DNA of 64,000 nucleotides from Hyaloscypha bicolor E (lineage: Eukaryota; Ascomycota; Leotiomycetes; Helotiales; Hyaloscyphaceae), in the NCBI RefSeq assembly GCF_002865645.1, contig NW_020194684.1, positions 1,147,308 to 1,211,307 on the forward strand, given 5' to 3'. Below the pieces are notes generated by a model. The model searched no databases and was not told where the DNA came from. It saw only the letters and a list, made by a program, of their open reading frames with translations. The stretch's first letter is position 1; every line of letters begins with the position of its first letter. Position numbers and translations under genes: made by a program. Of this stretch, positions 54,541 through 64,000 are shown in pieces.

Positions 54541-55269
54541 TCGAGATTAACCTCTGAGTAATTGATTCTCCTCCTAAAGGTCATGCACTTTCGCTTGAAG
54601 GAGAGAGATCCGCCCCGCGCAAAGCCTTATTTTAATAGAGGCAGGGTTTAAAGGCTCCGTTATTTGTATTAATTCTCTCTCAACCTCGTCGTTCCTAGAC
54701 AAATCATCCATCTCAGGGATTCTCGAAAAGGTATCTAGATGCAAGAGACGATAGAAGACAGCGTGTATAACAAAATCAGAAAGAGGTACGTTGATTTGGA
54801 GATCAAAGGCAGCGGCCCCGAAGCGGCTGACCAGAAGTCATCCGACGTCAGGTTTGCGGCCTTGGAATTAGAGACCAGAAGTCATCCGACGTCAGGTTTG
54901 CGGCCTTAGAATTGGAGATGACACCAAGATGGGAGTCACATTGATGTCCCAAGCTAACGGTCCCGGGGAGAAGACATGATAAAGCAGGCTATTAACATGA
55001 TGTAAATCGCCTGAGATATGGTATGCGCGAGGCATACTTTGGTGGCTCTGCACTCCTTGGAGGACTGGGGGAAGGGCGCGAGGCAGGAAGCAGAATACTA
55101 ACCCCAAGAGCAGCCCTATTCATTCTTCTCCCAGAGAGAGAAAATGCTCAGTAACTCTTCACATAAGTAAAGAATAGTAATATTAATTACTATTCCCACT
55201 CGTAGTCCGCAGGCACGGAGCCATAGTCCGTACTCTTGTTATTATTTATAGAAACTGGATCTGGAGGAT
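54541..55269. other. Unmutated island with a 44-bp tandem duplication
   Basis: Balanced composition, no recognisable gene. The 71-codon frame at 55107-54892 (-) has no family pattern. Contains the duplication at 54829-54916. Confidence 0.4.
54829..54916 (+). repeat. 44-bp tandem duplication
   Basis: Two adjacent copies, 54829-54872 and 54873-54916, each starting GACCAGAAGTCATCCGACGT and differing at two positions (G/A and A/G). The unit contains the palindrome GACGTC. Confidence 0.9.
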
Positions 55270-57100
55270 ATTATATCAAAGGCTAAAGTTACCCTGCCAA
55301 AGGTTGCATATGCCTAGCCGTTTTATTCTTAGCTCTTATCTATATATCAGGTATTAACCTGAAGCTCTCGTATCCTTAAATAGCGGTACGCCAAAGTATT
55401 ATTAATCTAGTAGTAACTTGAGAGTCCTGAATTAATTCTTGAAATGCCTCTTCCTCGGTCTTATCTGCCTCTCTAGTATATTTTTGACGTTTGTATAAGA
55501 AATCCCGCTCGCTCATATATCCGTAAGAGCCCTCATAAGAATTATAGAGCGCATTAGTAGCTAAAACTAGAGTATATAGTAATAGCTAATCTCGAGAATC
55601 TGGGCCTAGAGGTTTAACTTTAATAGTTAGTCTTTTAGTAGCTCTAGCGTACTTCTAATTAATTATTATACTTACGCTATTCTTTATTTACTACTAAACT
55701 TGATTCTGGGCAGTAATAGGTAAAGATTTGGCTATAGCTAGCTTACTAAATACCTCTTTCAGGAACTATAATGCCTTGGCATTAATTAGTTAGTGGGTTC
55801 TGCCCTCTACTTCTAAAGACTAAGTTAACTAGCTTGCCCTTAACTCTAGTTTTACTAGCCTCTCCTCTGTTTTAATTTTTATATTATATATATTCCGGAG
55901 CTTAGCTTTTACCGCTTCTCTCTAGAAGTTTATTCTTAATTATAAGTATATAATAAGGTTTTCTAATTTCTTGTACTAGTATAGGAGCTATATAGCTCGC
56001 AAGTTATCTTATAGTACTTGAGAAAATAACTAGATATCTCGAATTATTTATTCTACTTTTTTAATAGGAATCCGTAAGTAATAATAAATAGTATAGTACC
56101 GGATAGATATAGCATACTTAAATAGAACTACTAGTAACTAGCTATAACTTAAAGTAATAGCTATTATAGGAATATTATATTTCAAGAGGATCTTCTACTA
56201 CTTAGTTAGTTTAACTACCTCGGGTATATTCTAGCTATTAGCCTCTAATATAAATAGAAACTACTTTTTAGCAAAGTTATAGTAGTATTCTTTAAGTAGT
56301 TATTGAGTTTGGGTAAGAATTAAATACTAAAGTCTAGAAGAGAGATATATGGGATTTATTAGTATAATATTATAATTATATATATACTTCTGGCTCTTTT
56401 TGCCTTTCTTTTTGCCTATAAAGATAAATTATAATTAGTATTAATATTCCGAGAAGAATTATTCAGGAGACTTATATTTATATCTTTATAGAAGCCTTTT
56501 TTAGGTATAGCCTTCTTTCCCTCTCTTACTTAAAGTATAGAGCCTATAGGTTTTATTATGGCTTAAGTAGGCTTTCTAATATACCCCGACTTTCTATTAA
56601 TGTAATACTATCTAACTATTAGAGTACTTTCTAGGAAAGCGCTATTTAGTATATAAGTATTAGAAAAACAGAGAATATCTAGAAAAAAAGGGGTATTAGA
56701 GGTTATTCTATCTCTTTATTTATACCTGTCCTTAAAACCGTTTTTTATATACTTTATAATTAAGGCTATATTATTTCCTAACTTCCTATAAGAGAAAAGT
56801 ATTAGGAAAATAGCCTTAGCTACTAACTCTAATTCAAATAAATACGCTATTAGAAGATCTCCTAAAATCCTATAGGTTTTTTCCAAATCTATTAAATCGG
56901 CAAGTTACTTATAATAGAAGTAATCTTTATATTTCTCTATTATATTATATATCTTATTCTACTTTCTTAGCTTTATAAGTTTATTTTTAAAAATATTATA
57001 ATAAGTAAGATATACTATTTTCTTATTAAGGTCTAAATCTAATATAGTAATATTCGAGAATATAATAAAGTATTTAGATAAAATTACTACTAGTAAGAGT
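55270..57100 (-). pseudogene. Decayed gene of unknown function, helical C-terminal half
   Basis: The minus strand reads through RIP-type stops from about 56100 to 55280: KLENLIIYLQLRINF, REAVKAKLRNIYNIKIKTEE, LVKLELRASQLT, QLINAKALQFLKEVFSKLAI, KYARATKRLTIKVKPLGPDS, ALYNSYEGSYGYMSERDFLY and KYTREADKTEEEAFQELIQD. This is a mostly helical, charged protein. Stops become rare towards the C-terminus, next to the unmutated island at 55.3 kb. The N-terminal half (about 57100-56100) is poorly readable. No domain recognised. Confidence 0.45.
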
Positions 57101-57719
57101 TATTATTTAGTAAGGCTCTATTATACTCGTAACTCCGGTAAAGCCTATATATATAGACCTCGATTTTTTAAAGCTTAATATACTAATTATATTTCTGAGC
57201 CTATAAGATATTATTAGTAGACTTAAAACATACTAAATAATACCCCAAATATAAAGTATTATAGATTTCATTATATAGTATATTTACTTTTATATAAGAA
57301 CTAGTAATAGCTAATATAAGATAGTATTATTAATACAGGTTTTGAGATAGTAGGAAGAGTAGATAAGCTATACCTATATATAAATAGCTAAATACTAGGA
57401 AAATTTATAATTATACTTTAGGAAATTAATTTCTATTATTATATTTCTAGCTAGCTACCTAATATTCCCGCCCCGTATATAGAATTCTACTTAAAAGCAA
57501 AATAGTTCTTTTATCCCGAGTTTTGCAAATCTTATATATAGGGCCTCCTTATATAGCTAACCCCGCTATAACCTAAGCTGGCTTAAAGTATATCTTTAAT
57601 ATTATATAATATACTTACTATATTTCTACTAGTATAAAATCCTTATTAGAATACTTATTATCTAAATAACTAGTATTAAGTAACTACTATAGAAGGGAAA
57701 CTATAATAAGATAAAAACC

Positions 57720-60700
57720 CACATAAAGTATACCAGAGCGCAAAACGTGACTTAATAGTAAAATAATAAATTAAAAGCGTAAATAGTAAAGCATAAATAG
57801 TATATAGTATATAAAAGCTCAATTAATTAAATATTTATAAAGGATTATTTTCTAGAACTATAGAAAAACTAGCTTTCTTATATAATTTCCGCAAGTTACA
57901 TATAAAAGGCCATAGCCTTTACTATATAACCTAAACCTTAAAACCGCTAAAATAATATGATTTTTAATAAGTATGGCCTGCTATATTATATCTGACTTCT
58001 TATTTATTTGTACTTATTTCCTAAGTACCAAAAATAATAAAAAATTCCTACTTAGAGTCCGAAATAATGAAATATTCAGGATCCTCCTCTATTAGTTAAT
58101 CTAATTTCTCCTCTATATACCTAAAATAAGACTTATTACTCTTAAATAGTCTTATTTCATACTTCCGAACTTGCTTAAAGGTAATCCGAATCCGCTTAGC
58201 TATATTCTTATACTAAATTCGATATAGTTCTCTATATTAATTAGTGTCCGCCTTTAACTATTACTCAATTTCCGCCTTTACTATAGGGTAATAAGGAGGC
58301 TTATTATAGTGAATTATATTATAAATTATACTAATATACTTTAAATAAATAGCTTCTTCGAATTTTGTATTATCTATAGTATTCTTGAATTAACCTTTAA
58401 TAGAAGAGGAAAGCTCTAGATAAGAGGCTTTAATAACCTTATAAGAGATTCCATTTTCGTATATTCTATTCTTAATAGTAACTAGACTTATTAGAATTAT
58501 AGTAAAAGGCCTATTAAGTAGTAAATTATTATTAAGCTATCTTTTGACTTATATATTATTCGAGAATTAATACTTTCCTATAATTCTAGACTTATAGATT
58601 ACCTAGCTAAAGGCATTTATTTATCTAGTTAAATAGACTATATTTGAAGTCTTTTCTCCTACTGCTTTTAGTAAATACTCGCCTAATTCCTTAGCTGCTT
58701 CTGGCTTAAATTTATTAGAAATAGAGGAATAATTAATATTTTTAAAGAACTTCTTATTAAAGGTAGTAGCCTTCTTATAATTTATAAGGAAAATATAGCT
58801 AATATTCCAATACTTTTTACTAAGGTAGAATTCGCTACTTAAAGCTTTAGTAATAGCCAGATCTTTAGTATTACCTTTATATTAATTATAATTAATATTT
58901 CCAGAAGTAAAGTATCTGGCTAGTTAAGGGTAAGTAACCAGGTAAATAGGATACTTATTTAATGCCTTATAGAATCCGAGCTATATTAATGAATCTGCTA
59001 TTAAAAGTTAAAAGGCTAAGGTAAAGTAGCTATTACTAAGATCTCTATATATTAATATATTATCTTTTTAGAAATGGAATTATAATATTTCTATTTCCTC
59101 TATTAAGAACTCTCGAATACTAAGCTTCTTAATCTACTTCAGATAATTCTTCTTATAAATATAGCTATTTATATTTAGACTAGTAGTACTAGACTTAGAA
59201 ATAGGAACTATAATATCGAATTAGAGCTATAGATTTGGACGGAATTAATCGGAAATATAGCGCTTATATTTATATTTCTTAATTTTCTAGGTCTTAAAAA
59301 AGAAATTCCGTATTTCCTTATTTATTTAAATAACGGAAATATATTTCTTGCCTTTAGTAACCTTATAGATCTTAGTAACTAGCTTTAGAGCATTCTTGAT
59401 TTCTCGTATATTAATAGAGAGAGTATTAGCAAGTTACTAAATATATTCTATATAGGGAGCTTTAAGGAATTTATTATTAACTTTATAGTATTCCCGCTTA
59501 TAAATAGATCCCAAAACACTACTATATACTTCCTTAAAGATATACTTATTCTACTAAGTAAGTATTAGCTTCTATTTAACTAGTATTTTATAAATATACT
59601 AAATACTTTCTTTAAGTTCTCTAGACTTAATATTCTTAGTCTTTTATTTCTTAGTTCTGGATATAGTTATAGGAGTCTTTCTAGATAGTATCTTTCTCTT
59701 TAGAGTAGAAGGCTTCTCCTCGCTTTCCTTATTATTTTCTCCTATTTTACTAGCCTTATACTTAGACTAGCACTCAGATTTTCGCTATTCTTTAGGAGTT
59801 TTAGGCTTAGCTTGCTTTCCTTCTTTACTAGGCTCTTCTTATCTAGTTATACTAGTTCCGCTAGTCTTACTAGTAGCTTTTTTACTAGGCTTTATTAAAT
59901 TAGCTCCATTTTTCTTAGCTAGATTCTATTAAGTCAAAGCTGAAATTATAATAAAGGCCTATTCTTTAGGCTTATCTTGGAAAGCAGGAAAAGGCTTATT
60001 ACTATAAACTTCCTTAATTAGAATTCCGGAAGTATTAAAGATATACTATCTAGCTTTAAGATTATTAGCTAATAGTGGCTTAAAAACCAATTCTCTAGGT
60101 TCCGAAATAGCTTTAGTATACTTGAATGCCTTAGTAATATCTGATTTAGTAAATATACTAGTATTCTAATACTTCTTGTCCTTAATATACTTTAAAGTGG
60201 CTTTATTAATTAACTAAATAGCTTTATATACTAAAGCTTTTGTCTTAAAAAGAAAGTATAACTTCTTATAAATATTTTTGCCAAGGTTATTACAGATATT
60301 ATTAATATATTAGCTAAAAGCTTTGCTATATAATGCAATTCCATTCTGTCTCTTAGTATTAAGACCATTTACTATAGTCTTAATCTTATTAAGCTTCTTT
60401 TATTTATCTTTAGAAATGCCTTTAATAATATTCTCGAATTTCCTATTATTAGCTTAATAGTTCTTTAGCTTCTCTTTAGTTAATTCTAGTCTAGTTTCGT
60501 CTCTAATAAAGGTTTTCTATTTCAAGAGCTTATTATATATACTACTTAGCTTATCTAGGATATTTATATTGAATTCAGTAATTATAGCTATTTTTTCTAA
60601 TATTAGCAGGCCTTCTATAACTACCCAAGCTCCTTTAATACTCTAAACTTTAATACTATTAATCTATAGGCTTTTAATAATATTGCGGCTTATAAGAACT

Positions 60701-60750
60701 AGCTATTATGCTTTACTAGCTTAAGGAATCTGTATTTCAGTTATTTTGTT
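57720..60750 (-). pseudogene. Long decayed gene of unknown function
   Basis: The minus strand reads as one long protein through RIP-type stops. The N-terminal part, about 60650-60060, is helical and charged (TRLELTKEKLKNYQANNRKF, KGISKDKQKKLNKIKTIVNG). A Lys/Ser/Thr-rich disordered linker follows at about 59950-59620 (KPSKKATSKTSGTSITR). A globular-looking part at about 59600-58600 has SINIREIKNALKLVTKIYKV, ATTFNKKFFKNINYSSISNK and PEAAKELGEYLLKAVGEKTS. The tail, to about 58050, includes KPPYYPIVKAEIE. About 900 codons. The domain layout suggests a regulatory or DNA-associated protein, but this is a guess; no known family is recognised. Confidence 0.45.
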
Positions 60751-62310
60751 ATTCTTAATAAGTTATAAAGGTATTATTAGTATAATAGTTATAGGTTATA
60801 GAGTTAAAGGTTCTCGAGATTATAAGGATTTCTTTTAAGTATATTTTAAAATAAAGAGTAAATTGAAATAGTCTTGGATTATATAAAGGCATTATATATA
60901 TTCGAGTTTTTCTTTCTTTCTAGTAAGAAAATAAAGCTAAAATAGTAGTATATATAATAGGAAAAGTAAATATAATAATTAGATATATTTAAGGTAATAT
61001 AGTTATAAATTAGAAATAATTATAGAAAGTAAAATATAGAATTAGGCTTCTATTACGAAAAAGAATATAAATATATATACTTAAGGAAATATAATTAAGG
61101 AAATAATTAAGGCAGGTTAAACTAAATAGTAATAATAGGGAAATAAGAAGGTAATATAATAGAAATATAAATATAGTAGTAGTATCTGAAGTATTAAAAT
61201 ATAGAAGAAAATAACGAAAATTTTATAATATAGGTATATCCCAATTCCCTATTTATTTAGAGATATCCTTATTAACTTAAAGAATAGTATAAAAGAAGGA
61301 AAATAATATAAGAAATATATAAAAGGTAAGATATATAAGTATACTAAAGATATTAGAAAAATATAAAATAAGTATTAATAGAAAAGAAGTCAGAATAATA
61401 GAATTAAGAAATAACTTAGAATAAGGTATTACTTCTTCCGAAACTAATTTATATCTCTCCAAAAGCTAATTATATTTATTTAGTATTTATTAAAGTTAGC
61501 TTTATATAATATAAAACTATTTAGTTAGTTGGGACTTTAAAGTAATATTTATATCTATAAAAGTAATATTAAAGGCTTTGAAGGTTATAGAAAGAAGAAC
61601 TATAAAATAATATAAATAAAGTTTATAGTACTATTATTAAGTTTAGAATAATTAATATTAAAGTTAATATAGAATATAAAAGATTAGGTATTCTGAATCC
61701 GTATTAAAGATATAGTATTAAAGGTGTTTTCTTAATTATTTAGATAATATTTAATAGTAAGAAACAGATTAATAGCAAGAATTAGCAAATTATATTAGTT
61801 TTTTAAGTAATAAATAGTTTCCGGTAACGAAAACGGTATTATAGTCGGAGAAAGGGTTCTATATAAGAGAAGTTCTCTTTATATAGAAGTAGAAATATAT
61901 AATATACTAATTAAGTCTCGGTATTAGTTTTAAGTATAGCTATAATTTTATAGAAAAGAAAGTAGGTTTTCTGATATAAGATAGGCTTTAAATAGGTAGA
62001 TCTAGTTTATCTAATATTTAAGAGTTTTCTAGAATTATATATTATTAAGTATTTTCCGAAATAACTATTAGGTTTAATAAGGTTTCCCCTTTCTCTTATA
62101 AAGCTTCTAGTTAGCTATTTCGTTTATATATAATTTCTAATTAAAAAGTTTATTTGGATATTATAAGGAAACTTATAATAGTAATTCAAGTTAAAGTCGA
62201 GATCTATAAATATTATAGTTAAGCTTTAGACTAGTATAAGCTGCAAGAATAGCTAGTTAAAAAGGCAAGTAGAGCTTCTAAAAGATTTTTAGTTTAATAA
62301 GATATATATA
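60751..62310. other. RIP-mutated, A-rich DNA without a recognisable gene
   Basis: Purine-rich on the + strand between about 60840 and 61640. The 61-codon minus frame at 61462-61277 is a low-complexity product of that bias. The part next to 62310 is where the 3' LTR of the minus-strand Gypsy element would be expected, but LTR limits cannot be set with one copy in view. Confidence 0.4.
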
Positions 62311-62314
62311 AAAG

Positions 62315-62346
62315 GCCCTCTTTCTTTTTCTCTTTTCTCTTTATTT
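62315..62346 (-). other. Polypurine tract of the minus-strand Gypsy element (candidate)
   Basis: On the minus strand this is an uninterrupted AAAGAGAAAAGAGAAAAAGA-type purine run, downstream of the integrase and its tail. LTR elements prime plus-strand DNA synthesis from such a tract directly before the 3' LTR. A similar tract in the same orientation occurs at about 31312-31342, where no Gypsy gene was recognised. Confidence 0.45.
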
Positions 62347-62869
62347 CTAAATATAGGTACTATCCGTTACTATAGTTCGGAATTAAGAGTTTATAAGATA
62401 ATCTCTTAATTCCCTATTTAATTTTATACTAAAAGAAATACTTTATATTCGATTTCCAAGATCTAGTAATAGAATCTTATATTAAGAATACTATCTAGTA
62501 ATAGTAATTAGATAATAGTAAGAAATAAGTAATAGTAAAGTTCATCCGACTTCTAGAATAATAGTCTAATAATAATATTCTTTAAAGATTATAAATAATA
62601 GTCGGAAGGAAAAATTAAAAGATATATAAAGAATTAAAAGTAATAAGCTTTATTTTAGGTTAAGAAGAGCTTCTATTATCGGATACTTCTTTCTAATTCT
62701 CTATAAAGGAGATATACTTTACTTTCTCTAATTCCGGTAACTTTAGAATATATATAATAATACTAGTAGCTTTCTTAATTTCCTAAGTACTATTTCGCTT
62801 ATAGTACTCTATAACTGCTTTCTTTTCTAGTTCTGTATTTATTTTAAAACGTTTATTTATAAATATATA

Positions 62870-64000
62870 CTTGTTATTAACTTTGTTTTTAGAAAAGTAC
62901 CAGAATTCATTTCTTTTTATAAATTACTTGAGTTAATTCCCGGTATATATTCTTTAGAATATAGTACTATTAAGTTCTTCTAGTATATAGTATTTTTTTA
63001 GTTAATCTATATATCTTACTTTATACGGGCCAAGCTAGTAGTATAGTAGCTTTATATTTCTTAACTTGTCTTAATTTATTAATTTAATATTATATATAAG
63101 AACTAGATTCTTTTCGGAAATAGAGTTTAAATAAATCTAGTAAGTAGTATTAAATTACTCTTTTCTCTCTTAATATTATTTATTCTTCTTTATTTTAGCT
63201 TTTTTAATATCTTTATTTCTTATTTATATTTGCTTTATATATATTTCCAGAAGTATTTCTCTATTATAAACTTTATTCTATTTAAGTATTCTCTAAGTTA
63301 GGAAGTATATTTTAATAGGTAATATAGCTTCTCTATTATAGACTATATAAAAGAAAGTAAATCCAGTTAGTTTATATATAGTAACTCGATTAGTAAATAG
63401 AATATATAATAGTAAATCTATCTAAGGCTTCTTTCTATTCCTTATAAGTATAATAAGTACTTGAATAATTAGTTAATACCTTCTTTTAATTATACTATTT
63501 CTTTTAGAATTATAGGCCGAAATAATAATTCTATTAATTTCTAGCTTATTAAGTTCCTAAATTACTACTTCTTTGAATTCCGATTTGCTATTTACCTTAA
63601 GCTACCCAAATAAACTATATCTATAAATAATTTCTTCCTAAATAAACTTAGTAATTTTCTTACTAGTTAGGTTTTTTAAAGGTTTAGCTTTAACTTATCC
63701 TGAGAAGTTATCTCTAGTAATAACTAATGAGTTATATCCTTTATAGTCTAGTAGTTTAACTATATTAATCCTAAGGTAATAGAAAAGAAATATAGCTTTT
63801 ATTAGATATAGAGCTTTTTCTTATCTTCTTTTATTCTTATATTAATAGACTTTATAGGCATTTATATATTTCCGTATATAGTTATAGTAGCCTTTCTAGT
63901 AATAGCGGCTAGTTACTAAGCAAAAAGTGCTTTCCTTTCTAGTATATTTAATCTTATTATATAGCTTTTTAATAATAATCTCTCTTTATTCTTAATTATT
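62870..64000 (-). pseudogene. Ty3/Gypsy integrase without chromodomain, RIP-decayed, truncated by the window edge
   Basis: The minus strand from 64000 downward reads as integrase in the expected order. Near 64000-63860 there is a zinc-binding-type N-terminal region (RKESTFCLVTSRYYQKGYYN, INAYKVY). The core start is DYKGYNSLVITRDNFSG (about 63755-63705). A KVNSKSEFKE piece is where the second Asp would be, INRIIISAYNSKRNSIIKR sits at the catalytic Glu region, and TGFTFFYIVYNREAILPI matches the GxTPFxLxxGREAVLP motif. The C-terminal LVLIYNIKLIN and QLGPYKVRYI pieces match the GPY module, ending at about 62880. Catalytic residues appear lost through G-to-A change. Reverse transcriptase lies beyond the window. 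This is a different lineage from the chromodomain element at 1-1250. Confidence 0.8.

Noticed and set aside
61277..61462. 61-codon minus-strand hydrophobic frame
   Set aside because: A low-complexity product of an A-rich tract, not a credible membrane protein.
1..64000. Starship captain (DUF3435 tyrosine recombinase)
   Set aside because: I looked for its characteristic motifs in the readable decayed frames and did not find them. Heavy mutation means absence is not proven.
1..64000. CRISPR array, operons or ribosome-binding sites
   Set aside because: The window is eukaryotic; its repeats are adjacent tandem units or dispersed elements, with no spacer-repeat pattern.
1..64000. Telomere repeat array (TTAGGG)n
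   Set aside because: Only isolated single occurrences were noticed, so the window is not a chromosome end, although it may be subtelomeric.

Overview
This window looks like chromosomal DNA of a filamentous ascomycete (Pezizomycotina). Most of it is AT-rich and appears scarred by repeat-induced point mutation (RIP). CpA and TpG are scarce by eye, TpA is everywhere, and every decayed reading frame carries TAG or TAA where its family would have CAG, CAA or TGG. I see no rRNA, convincing tRNA, CRISPR array or telomere repeat. This fits an AT-isochore, pericentromeric or subtelomeric block; the sequence alone does not say which.

Layout. 1-1250: 3' end of a RIP-decayed Ty3/Gypsy chromovirus (+). 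3785-9335: a TIR-bounded DNA transposon of about 5.5 kb with an apparent 5-bp target duplication. It holds a decayed integrase-core (DDE) gene, a second decayed gene of unknown function, an opposite-strand third gene, and three 83-bp subterminal repeats. 9336-13600: an unmutated island with the only clearly intact gene, an intronless 754-codon HET-domain protein. Three MITE-like elements follow it: an hAT-type one whose 8-bp TSD overlaps the HET stop codon, one with a TAA TSD placed directly next to that, and a 539-bp one with 81-bp TIRs and a TA TSD. 13.6-17.6 kb: extremely AT-rich remains with an LTR-like repeat pair. 17.6-21.2 kb: a GC-richer leader, then a decayed gene with a probable C-terminal Myb/SANT-like motif.

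24.2-26.1 kb: a decayed Ser/Thr protein kinase whose first ~260 bp are unmutated. 28.1-31.3 kb: a decayed unknown gene. 34.9-36.5 kb: a decayed BCS1-like AAA ATPase with an in-frame 24-bp minisatellite. 36.8-44.2 kb: decayed unknown genes, including a long coiled-coil protein on the minus strand. 47.2-48.0 kb: two AT-rich minisatellites (16-bp and 58-bp units). 55.3-60.8 kb: two more decayed unknown genes on the minus strand. 62.9-64.0 kb: integrase of a second Gypsy element, minus strand, running out of the window.

Short unmutated islands (2.9-3.8, 9.3-13.6, 23.7-24.5, 27.0-28.1, 33.5-34.4, 52.0-53.4 and 54.5-55.3 kb) separate the mutated blocks. The mutated blocks include host-type genes (kinase, BCS1-like ATPase, Myb-like), not only transposon genes. 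Either larger duplicated segments or cargo-bearing elements were inactivated here. Translations were done by hand across frames and stops, so limits of decayed genes are approximate and no homology search was run.
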